A DNA stretch of 34,215 nucleotides from an uncultured Bacteroidia bacterium (GTDB lineage: Bacteria > Bacteroidota > Bacteroidia > Bacteroidales > UBA932). The translations under genes were made by a program, and so were the position numbers. The notes under the pieces were generated by a model. That model was not told the DNA's origin. It was given only the letters and a program-made list of their open reading frames with translations, and searched no databases. The stretch covers positions 1-34,215 of the forward strand of contig CADAND010000019.1 of NCBI GenBank assembly GCA_902789245.1, written 5' to 3'. Below, one piece after another: positions 27,957-34,215 of this stretch (positions within the stretch are counted from its first letter, which is position 1; each line of letters opens with the position of its first letter).

Positions 27957-27971
27957 CTCCAGGAATCTATA
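27957..27971 (-). repeat. 15-nt motif upstream of Rpn paralogue 1
   Basis: CTCCAGGAATCTATA (plus strand) matches CTCCAAGAACCTGTA at 29057-29071 at 12 of 15 positions. Both lie upstream of an Rpn gene in the same orientation, 109 and 44 nt before the ATG. Confidence 0.5.
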
Positions 27972-28007
27972 GTAATTGACTGAATACTTGCTTTGGCGGG
28001 GCAGGAG

Positions 28008-28067
28008 ATGCCCGGTCGGGGCCGGACAGGACGAGAGGAGGGGCGGGCAGGACGAGAAAAAGGAATG
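28008..28067. repeat. REP-like palindrome (degraded) with G-rich repeats, copy 2
   Basis: ATGCCCGGTCGGGGCCGGACAGG is the degraded REP core, read on the minus strand as CCTGTCCGGCCCCGACCGGGCAT. It continues into two copies of a GGACAGGACGAGA-type unit. It lies between the terminator of paralogue 2 and the upstream region of paralogue 1. Confidence 0.6.
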
Positions 28068-28073
28068 AAAAAA

Positions 28074-28098
28074 AGCGGTCCGCAAGTGCGGTCCGCCC
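28074..28098 (-). terminator. Terminator of second Rpn gene
   Basis: GCGGTCCGC, AAGT and GCGGTCCGC, preceded on the plus strand by an A-run, give a hairpin plus U-tract on the minus strand. The left arm differs by one base from copy A, which makes the stem weaker (a T-T mismatch at its centre). Confidence 0.8.
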
Positions 28099-28168
28099 GA
28101 TGATTCTTCCGGGAATGTTGACTTAAGCGGAGGCTTGGGGCGGCATAAGCGTCCGGACCTGCTCTTCG
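28080..28168 (-). repeat. 89-bp exact repeat, copy B
   Basis: This is identical to 26912-27000 and covers the same parts of the second Rpn gene: the last codons, the stop, and most of the terminator. The two proteins are otherwise clearly diverged. Confidence 0.9.
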
Positions 28169-29013
28169 GAGAGGCCAGTAAACTCAACTATTTCCGCGAT
28201 GTCCTTATTCTTTGAAAGCATCCGCCGGGCGACCTCAAGAGCTCCCTGCTCTTTGCCCTGCTTCTCGGCGTAACGGATCTGGTTGCGTATGTCTCGTTCG
28301 GTGGTCATGGCGTATTCGTATTTGATTCTGTCCTCGGGAGCAAATGTAGCAATATTTGCCGCATCAAACAATAGTTCAAAGATTTCCTGTCGCAGATCCG
28401 CTGGCCGTTCCTCCAGGAACTGCATGTTGTGCATCGAAAAGCAGAAGTTGTCCAGCACAGTCGCGTCCGGACCGAGCGCGCGCCCGCAGTTCGGCAGCTC
28501 AAGCAGGATGTAGTGCAGCCGATCGGTCATCAGTTCTTTGTCGGTGTCTTCATAAATGGAATAGCGGTAGAGGACCCGGTCGGGATCTCTGTGCAGCGGG
28601 AAATCGACCAGGCCGATGAAATAGACCGACGGGAAGTCGTACTCGTCTTCCCCTATTTCCATCTGCCGGATGATGCAGTGGGAGGCGTTATAGACCGCAC
28701 GCTCGTAGAAGAAATCCTGCGGCTCGCGCTGCATCTCCACCAGAAACCGCGTGCCGTCGGCATCGGTGGCTTCGACATCGACGCGGATGCCGCGCTTGTC
28801 GGGATTGGGATTGGTGTGCTCCTGGGGGGCGTACTTGATATCGACGATCCGGCGCTCGGGAATGAGCTCCTGCAGTAGCAGGGTGAGCAGGCGTTTGCTG
28901 CTGGGCAGCTCTTCAAAGGTGCGCTTGAACCAGTCGTCAAGCAGGATGTTGGCGTACACTCCCTTGGCTTTGTGGGAGATGTACTTGATACGGGGCTCTT
29001 CGAGATTCTTCAT
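28123..29013 (-). CDS. Rpn/PD-(D/E)XK nuclease-family protein, paralogue 2
   Basis: This is a 296-aa protein of the same family as paralogue 1 but little alike in the N-terminal part. The motifs are ILLDDWFKRTFEEL, RVDVEATDADGTRFLVEMQ (Asp, then E-x-Q), and RAVYNASHCIIRQME. The tail IVEFTGLSEEQVRTLMPPQASA is nearly identical to that of paralogue 1. The ATG at 29013 starts MKNLEEPRIKYISHKAKG; the open frame upstream is repeat sequence. It sits in a cassette that mirrors the one downstream. It is separated from susD by REP-like and G-rich repeats, and ends in the same hairpin terminator. Confidence 0.88.
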   Translation of the reverse strand: MKNLEEPRIKYISHKAKGVYANILLDDWFKRTFEELPSSKRLLTLLLQELIPERRIVDIKYAPQEHTNPNPDKRGIRVDVEATDADGTRFLVEMQREPQDFFYERAVYNASHCIIRQMEIGEDEYDFPSVYFIGLVDFPLHRDPDRVLYRYSIYEDTDKELMTDRLHYILLELPNCGRALGPDATVLDNFCFSMHNMQFLEERPADLRQEIFELLFDAANIATFAPEDRIKYEYAMTTERDIRNQIRYAEKQGKEQGALEVARRMLSKNKDIAEIVEFTGLSEEQVRTLMPPQASA

Positions 29014-29056
29014 AGAATAATGGTTTTGTCGCGAAGATGGATGACGGATTTGGATT

Positions 29057-29071
29057 CTCCAAGAACCTGTA
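29057..29071 (-). repeat. 15-nt motif upstream of Rpn paralogue 2
   Basis: CTCCAAGAACCTGTA matches 27957-27971. Read on the minus strand the consensus is TAYAGRTTCYTGGAG. It may be a shared regulatory or end sequence of the cassette. Confidence 0.5.
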
Positions 29072-29129
29072 AGATTTGTCAGGGGGTAATTGTGAAATAA
29101 TTCCCGATTTTCCGATTTTGAAACAAAAG

Positions 29130-29222
29130 ATGCCCGGTCGGAGCCGGGCATGACAGGAAGCGGTCGGGTATGACAAGAGAAGGGTCGGGTATGACGAGAG
29201 AAGGGTCGGGCAGGAGGGGGAA
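29130..29222. repeat. REP-like palindrome plus GGTCGGG tandem repeats, copy 3
   Basis: ATGCCCGG (29130-29137) and CCGGGCAT (29144-29151) flank TCGGAG. Three imperfect units of about 21 nt follow (29160-29181, 29182-29202, 29203-29222), each starting GGTCGGG and most ending GAGAA. This is the most complete REP-like copy in the window. Confidence 0.75.
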
Positions 29223-29229
29223 GGGGATG

Positions 29230-29260
29230 AAAAAAAGGCGGGCCGCACTTGCGGCCCGCC
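29230..29260 (-). terminator. Terminator of susD
   Basis: GGCGGGCCGC (29237-29246) and GCGGCCCGCC (29251-29260) pair around ACTT. On the minus strand seven U follow (29236-29230). A-rich flanks on both sides could let it work in both directions. Confidence 0.9.
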
Positions 29261-29290
29261 CAAAAAAGTGTTGCGAGAATTAAACTCAGT

Positions 29291-31261
29291 CTATTCCCAA
29301 CCCGGGTTCTGGACAAGGTTCGGGTTCTTGTCCATCACGGAAGTCGGGAACGGGAAGAACTTGTGCTTATCCTTGAAGCCAACCGTCCAGTTCGCGTCGA
29401 TAGCCTCATGGGTGTCGACCGTGTAGAAGCGGCTGTTCTCCTCGGTGCCATACTGCCAGGTGACCTTCTCACCAGCCTTCGGCTTACGGCTGACCTTGTC
29501 GAAGAGCTTCGGAACAGCCTGACCGGCGTTGACCAGGCGGGCGGTGTCGCCCCAGCGGAGGATGTCAAGATAACGGCAGCCCTCGTTCCAGAGCTCATAG
29601 CTCTTCTCCTTCTTGAGGTCGTCCATCGTGGCGGTACCAGCCAGCGGATCGATACCGGCACGGGTGCGGATCATGTTGATGTAGGTCGTAGCAGTGGCAG
29701 CGTCATTGCTCATGAGGCAAGCCTCAGCGTAGAGCAGGAGGACCTCAGCGTAACGCATGACGACGTTGTTGTTCAAACGAACATTTCCGCCATACTTGTT
29801 CTTACCATCGGGAGCATAAGCATCCGTACCACGAACCATCTGCTTAAACGGCAGCCAGAAGGACTGACCGTACAGACCATCTTTGATGTCGGAGATACCG
29901 ATGTACGGGAAGATAGCCTTTATGTCATCCGGAAGATCCTTGTAAGCCACAGTGAACACTTTCACTTTGATCTTTTTAGGCTCTTTCTCGAAGATCTCAC
30001 TCGGATCGGGGATGTCAATTTCCTCCTGTTTACCATCTACGATTTTCGGTTTTGCATAGGGAAGGAAAGGCTTATCCACGTCGTATGCAGCAACTTTATT
30101 ATCTTTGTCATAGATGATAGCGTGCTTCTCATAGAGATCAAAATTACCGTAATCTCTCATGTTGTAAACAGCATCGTCAATGGCTTTGAACGTAGTATCG
30201 AAGCGATAGGAATGGCCATCATTCTTGAAGAACTCGTCGGCGAACCACTGCGGAACACCCAAGCCGCCCCAACCATCCTCACCACCGTTATAGATGGAAT
30301 GAGGAGGGGTGGAAAAATGATCGGAACGCCAGCTCCAGATATTGGCCTCCATCCAAGTGGAACGCTGGTTGATACCACCCCAAGCGCCGATACCGGAGTT
30401 GTACTCGATGTTGCTTTCGAACACCTTCTCGGAGTTACCGTCACCTTCGACGTGGAAGTTCTGCCAATAATCCTTGCCAGCGACCAGGGCATACTTGCCA
30501 GACTTAATTACCTTCTCAAGCGCATTCTTGGCGCCACTGTAATCCTTGGCAAAGAGGAGCGCCTTGCCCTCGAGAGCCCAGGCGAAGCCCTTGGTCACCT
30601 TCACAGCACCATCCTTGTCGGCCGTACTGGCACGCTCATCAAGGTGGGCGGAAGCCTCCTCACACTCGCTGGCCACCCAACGGAGGAGGTCTTCGTGGGC
30701 CATCGGATTGTCAGGATCCTTGTCGGCGTTGTACGGCAGACCGTCGGCGATCACGTGATCGATGAACGGCGGCGTATTCCACAGAGCCGTGAGGACGAAG
30801 TAGATGTAGGCACGCATGACGCGGGCCTCGGAGACGCAGCGCTGTGCAACGGTAGAATTGGACTCCTTAAAGTTGTCGATCACCAGGTTGCAAGCATAGT
30901 TCGCGAGGAACAGGCCGGTGTAAAGGTTACCGATCACCTCGCAACCAGAGTCATAGCGGAACTCGTTCAGCTGACCCATATAGTCGTTGTCACCGAAGTT
31001 GGAACCGGCGGCGTACATATCGTCGGCGCAGTTGTTGAGTGCGGCGCGGATAGGCACGTAGATGAAGGCGTTGCCACGGCCGGTCACATAGGTGGCGAAG
31101 CGGGCGTACGCAGCAGTCAGAGCAGACTCAGCGTCATTATCGGTCTTGTAGAAAGACTCGTAGGCCGAAACACCCTTCTGGGGGATGTCGAGGTTCTTCT
31201 CGCAGGAAACTGCGGCGAAGAGAGCGGCGACGGCGAGAACAGAGAATAATATCTTTTTCAT
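29291..31261 (-). CDS. SusD/RagB-type glycan-binding lipoprotein
   Basis: This is a 656-aa protein with a lipoprotein signal MKKILFSVLAVAALFAAVSC (acylated Cys20). The mature part opens EKNLDIPQKGVSAYESFYKT. The C-terminus has the RagB/SusD hallmarks: RYAEVLLLYAEACLM, NMIRTRAGIDPL, KEKSYELWNEGCRYLDILRWG, and KFFPFPTSVMDKNPNLVQNPGWE. SusD proteins cap SusC transporters on the outer surface and deliver glycans. The specificity cannot be read from sequence. It starts 19 nt after the susC stop. No glycoside hydrolase or transport gene follows in this direction; the next gene is Rpn paralogue 2. Confidence 0.95.
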   Translation of the reverse strand: MKKILFSVLAVAALFAAVSCEKNLDIPQKGVSAYESFYKTDNDAESALTAAYARFATYVTGRGNAFIYVPIRAALNNCADDMYAAGSNFGDNDYMGQLNEFRYDSGCEVIGNLYTGLFLANYACNLVIDNFKESNSTVAQRCVSEARVMRAYIYFVLTALWNTPPFIDHVIADGLPYNADKDPDNPMAHEDLLRWVASECEEASAHLDERASTADKDGAVKVTKGFAWALEGKALLFAKDYSGAKNALEKVIKSGKYALVAGKDYWQNFHVEGDGNSEKVFESNIEYNSGIGAWGGINQRSTWMEANIWSWRSDHFSTPPHSIYNGGEDGWGGLGVPQWFADEFFKNDGHSYRFDTTFKAIDDAVYNMRDYGNFDLYEKHAIIYDKDNKVAAYDVDKPFLPYAKPKIVDGKQEEIDIPDPSEIFEKEPKKIKVKVFTVAYKDLPDDIKAIFPYIGISDIKDGLYGQSFWLPFKQMVRGTDAYAPDGKNKYGGNVRLNNNVVMRYAEVLLLYAEACLMSNDAATATTYINMIRTRAGIDPLAGTATMDDLKKEKSYELWNEGCRYLDILRWGDTARLVNAGQAVPKLFDKVSRKPKAGEKVTWQYGTEENSRFYTVDTHEAIDANWTVGFKDKHKFFPFPTSVMDKNPNLVQNPGWE

Positions 31262-31280
31262 ATTCAGTTATCTTTTAGCA

Positions 31281-34215
31281 TTAGAACGTCAGATTCACAC
31301 CGAAGACAACCTTCTTGGTGGTAGGATACGTACCGGAGTCGACACCACGAGCGTTGGAAGAGTTGGCAGAGGCGGTCTCAGGATCGGCACCCGGGTACTT
31401 CGTGAAGGTGAAGTAGTCGTCCAGGGAGACGAAGAAGCGGAGGTCGCTGATGAGCGCCTTCTTGGTGATGTTCTGCGGCAGGGTATAGCCAAGCTGGATC
31501 TGCTTGATCTTGAAGAAGGAACCGTCGAAGACGCAGGCACTGGAGCTGAAGAAGTCCCAGTTGGTAGCAACCTGCTTCATGTCAGGATACTTGGCGTTAT
31601 CGCCAGCGGCCTTCCAGGAATTTCTCCAGTAAGTGGTCAGGCCATTCATCTTGGGACGGTCGGCGGAAACCATGAGGTTGTAGATTTCGTTGCCGGCGGC
31701 GCCGGTGCCGAAGACCACGAGGTCAAGGCCCTTCCAAGCGAGGTTGATGGTGACACCATAGGTGAGGTTAGGGATACCCTCACCCAGATACTGCTTGTCG
31801 TTATCGGTCACGGTGTTCACGATATTACCCGCCTTACTGTAGAACTGCGGAGCACCCGTTGCTTGATCGACGCCGGCATACTTGAAGCCATAGAAGTACC
31901 AAATCGGATAGCCGGCCTCGAAAGCAGTGGAGAGCTTCTCGTTCAGACCACTGACCGGGTCATTGGTGATACGATCGACGAGCGCGTGAACCTCGAGAAC
32001 CTGGTTCTTCAGGGTGGAGAGGTTGGCGTTAATGCTGTAGTGGAAGTCACCGATGCTGTCTTTCCAACCGAGTTCGAACTCAAGACCGGTGTTGAGCACC
32101 TTACCGGCGTTGACGGTGGTGGAGCTCACGCCGATTTCCGGCAGCGGGGCAACGGAGATGAGCAGGTCATTCGTGTACTTACGATACCAGTCAAACGTGA
32201 AGGTCAGGCGGTTGTTCAGGAAGCGGGCGTCGAGACCGGCGTCATACTGCTCGGAGGTCTCCCACTTCAGGTTCGGGTTGGCCAGACCGGACGGCATGGA
32301 ACCGTAGGTCGGATGACCATCTCCGGTGGCCGGGTTGAACTGATACATCTCGCCGTTCATCGCGATGGAGGTGGAGTAGCGGTAGCCGCTCAGCACGTTG
32401 ACATTACCGTTGAGACCCCAGGAACCGCGGATCTTCAGGAAGGAGATGGCGCTGCGGCTCACGTTGTCCTTGAAGAACGGCTCGTTGCTGATGGTCCAAC
32501 CGAGGGACACGGAGGGGAAGTAACCCCAGCGGGCCTGCTTGGAGAGCTTGGAGGAGTCGTAAGCATCGGCACGGAAGTTGGCCTGGATGCTGTAGCGGTT
32601 GTCGAAGCTGTACATCAAACGACCGAAATAGGACAGTTGAGCGGACATGCTCGGCGCGTTGCCAACGGACTTGGTGGCGTCGGAGGTCAGGTAGTCGATG
32701 TAGCGGTAGTTCTCGGCATAGTCCTTCAGGATGTCCGTACCGTTGGAAGAGATGCTCGCGTTGTCGCTATGGCTCTCGGTATAGGACATACCGGCCATGG
32801 CGCCGACCGTGTGCTTGCCGAAGGTCTTGTTGAAGTTCACGAAGTTCTCCCACTGATAGTAGTAGCTCGTGTTGACATTGGCGGAAATGCTATAGTTGGA
32901 GTCCTTAGCCATAGAGGTCAGCCAGTACGGCTGCGTGTAGCTGTGGCTGCTGCTCTGGGCGATACGATAACCGAAGCGGGACGTGAAGGTCAGGCCGGCG
33001 ATCGGGGTCAGGTTGGCAGCCATGGTACCACGGATGTTGATACCTTCGCTGGAGCTGTCGCTCCTGTCGCGCTGGAAGAGCGGGTTACCGGTGGCTTCCT
33101 GCAGGAACTTGGAAGTGCCGTAGAAGTCGTTGTTGTGGTTCGGATCCGTCGGGATCGGGTCGCCGAGATTGTAGTGATCCTGCATATCGGACGGGGTATC
33201 CTTGATGTCGCTGATGTAAGCCGGGGTCAGCGGGTCGATGGAGACCACGGAGTTCAGCACGGAACCGTAACCGGAGGAAACGGACTTGCGGCTCCACTTC
33301 TCGATCGAGTTGTTGGTGGAGACGTTGAACCACTTGAACAGCTGATAGTCGGCGTTGACCTGAGCGGTCAGACGATTGTACACATCCTTCTTGCCGACGA
33401 CGATACCGTCCTGGTCGACATAGTTGAGGGAGGTGAAGAAGTGACCTTTATTATTACCACCCTGGAAGGTGATACCATGCTGCTGGCTCCAGCTCGGCTG
33501 GAAGGTAGAGTCGTACCAATTGTTCTCAAATCCCTCTTGATAACCGGCGGCATCCAGTTTAGACTGATCGAGGTTGCCAATATAGGTCTGATAGTCAATG
33601 TACTCCTGGGCACCGAAGAGGTCTGCCTTCTTGCCAAGGGACTGCAGGGTGAAGCGGCCATTGTAGGTGATGTGCGCGGTGCCGTTGTTGGCAGCGCCGG
33701 TCTTGGTGGTGATGAGCACGACACCGTTACCAGCCTGCGCACCGTAGATAGCGGCGGAAGCAGCATCCTTCAGGACCTCCATGGATTCGATCATGGAAGG
33801 ATCGAGGTACTGAATGTTGTCAACCTTCAAACCATCAACGATGAGGAGCGGTCCGATGGAACCGGAGTTCGAGGAATAACCACGGACACGGATCGAAGCA
33901 CCCTCACCCGGAGCACCGGAAGTGTTGATGATCTGAATACCGGCGGCCTTACCCTGAAGGGCGGCGGCGGCATCCGTCGTGGAGCGGTTCTGGAGGTCGT
34001 CCTGACGCACCGAAGCCACGGCACCGGTCAGGTCGCTCTTCTTCTGAACGCCGTAACCGATAACCACGGTCTCTTCCAGCATCTCGGTGTCATCCTCGAG
34101 GGTGATGGTCATGCCATTGGCGGCAGCCACGCGCTTGGTCGCGTAACCGATGCAGGAAACCTCCAGCGTAGCGCCGGGGGCGACACGAAGTTCAAACTTA
34201 CCATCGAGATTGGTC
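31281..34215 (-). CDS. SusC/RagA-type TonB-dependent receptor (5' partial)
   Basis: The frame is open up to the window edge at 34215, so the N-terminus is missing; the GTG at 34130 is internal. About 978 residues are visible. A carboxypeptidase-like beta domain comes first (GKFELRVAPGATLEVSCIGY), then the TonB box region EETVVIGYGVQKKSDLTGAV, then the plug with GVSS-type repeats (IRVRGYSSNSG, VLKDAASAAIYGAQAGNGVV). The beta barrel ends in VVFGVNLTF, with a C-terminal Phe as expected. SusC imports glycans or other substrates across the outer membrane with SusD. It precedes susD by 19 nt on the minus strand, a canonical susCD operon. Confidence 0.96.
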   Translation of the reverse strand, partial: TNLDGKFELRVAPGATLEVSCIGYATKRVAAANGMTITLEDDTEMLEETVVIGYGVQKKSDLTGAVASVRQDDLQNRSTTDAAAALQGKAAGIQIINTSGAPGEGASIRVRGYSSNSGSIGPLLIVDGLKVDNIQYLDPSMIESMEVLKDAASAAIYGAQAGNGVVLITTKTGAANNGTAHITYNGRFTLQSLGKKADLFGAQEYIDYQTYIGNLDQSKLDAAGYQEGFENNWYDSTFQPSWSQQHGITFQGGNNKGHFFTSLNYVDQDGIVVGKKDVYNRLTAQVNADYQLFKWFNVSTNNSIEKWSRKSVSSGYGSVLNSVVSIDPLTPAYISDIKDTPSDMQDHYNLGDPIPTDPNHNNDFYGTSKFLQEATGNPLFQRDRSDSSSEGINIRGTMAANLTPIAGLTFTSRFGYRIAQSSSHSYTQPYWLTSMAKDSNYSISANVNTSYYYQWENFVNFNKTFGKHTVGAMAGMSYTESHSDNASISSNGTDILKDYAENYRYIDYLTSDATKSVGNAPSMSAQLSYFGRLMYSFDNRYSIQANFRADAYDSSKLSKQARWGYFPSVSLGWTISNEPFFKDNVSRSAISFLKIRGSWGLNGNVNVLSGYRYSTSIAMNGEMYQFNPATGDGHPTYGSMPSGLANPNLKWETSEQYDAGLDARFLNNRLTFTFDWYRKYTNDLLISVAPLPEIGVSSTTVNAGKVLNTGLEFELGWKDSIGDFHYSINANLSTLKNQVLEVHALVDRITNDPVSGLNEKLSTAFEAGYPIWYFYGFKYAGVDQATGAPQFYSKAGNIVNTVTDNDKQYLGEGIPNLTYGVTINLAWKGLDLVVFGTGAAGNEIYNLMVSADRPKMNGLTTYWRNSWKAAGDNAKYPDMKQVATNWDFFSSSACVFDGSFFKIKQIQLGYTLPQNITKKALISDLRFFVSLDDYFTFTKYPGADPETASANSSNARGVDSGTYPTTKKVVFGVNLTF

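Noticed and set aside
27849-28187. N-terminal extension of Rpn paralogue 1 (and 29014-29316 for paralogue 2)
   Set aside because: The extensions translate the terminator, REP-like and G-rich repeats into Ser/Pro/Arg-rich sequence. The nuclease fold starts at ATG 27848 and ATG 29013.
26955-29013. Rpn genes as an insertion sequence transposase
   Set aside because: Despite the common label 'transposase', they carry a PD-(D/E)XK nuclease core and no DDE or HUH domain; no terminal inverted repeats or target duplications were found.
29152-29222. Tandem GGTCGGG units considered as a CRISPR array
   Set aside because: The units are about 21 nt, directly adjacent, imperfect and without spacers, and no cas gene is present.
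29249-31249. Plus-strand frame of 666 codons opposite susD
   Set aside because: The SusD protein is complete on the minus strand, with a signal peptide and family motifs; the other strand has none.

Overview
The window looks like part of a chromosome from an uncultured, high-GC member of the Bacteroidales (Bacteroidota). The evidence is a SusC/SusD outer-membrane pair, the rpmB-rpmG-DUF4295-ftsY gene order, DUF4296 and DUF3667 family proteins, Rpn/PD-(D/E)XK paralogues, promoters of the Bacteroidetes type (TTTG, about 19 bp, TAnnTTTG), and few Shine-Dalgarno sequences. No species can be named from this sequence alone.

Bases 1-13.4 kb are mostly housekeeping on the + strand. An OmpA-like protein (cut by the window edge) and a secreted protein are followed by a 108-bp nested inverted repeat. 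Next come the translation block thrS-infC-rpmI-rplT and signal peptidase lepB, then rpmB-rpmG-DUF4295 ending in a clear terminator. After that come ftsY, pheT, a DUF4296 lipoprotein, deoC, and a 525-aa lipoprotein that looks like a degenerate metallopeptidase. Two things stand out here. ThrS has lost nearly all of its TGS domain, and infC appears to start at AUU or AUC behind a strong AGGAGG.

Bases 13.4-16.3 kb hold tRNA-Leu(CAG) on +, and tRNA-Arg(CCU), rpmF, yceD (DUF177) and typA on -. Bases 16.3-21.2 kb form a tight + strand run: a lipoprotein, an acyl-CoA synthetase/AMP ligase, dCMP deaminase and an S41 C-terminal processing protease, with overlapping or nearly touching ends.

Bases 21.2-34.2 kb are all on the - strand and more accessory. 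In transcription order they are: SusC (cut by the right edge), SusD, two Rpn-family nuclease paralogues, a LytTR regulator with a membrane-anchored HTH partner, glucuronate isomerase uxaC, an AAA ATPase behind a 49-bp perfect palindrome, a DUF3667 membrane protein, and a RidA/chorismatase-like protein. The two Rpn genes lie in two consecutive cassettes with the same layout: a REP-like palindrome with G-rich repeats, a shared 15-nt motif, a diverged nuclease ORF, and an 89-bp identical 3' end plus terminator. This duplicated cassette is the strongest candidate for an under-described system. SusCD, the regulator pair and uxaC could be pieces of one hexuronate-utilisation locus that the Rpn cassettes interrupt, but that is inference.
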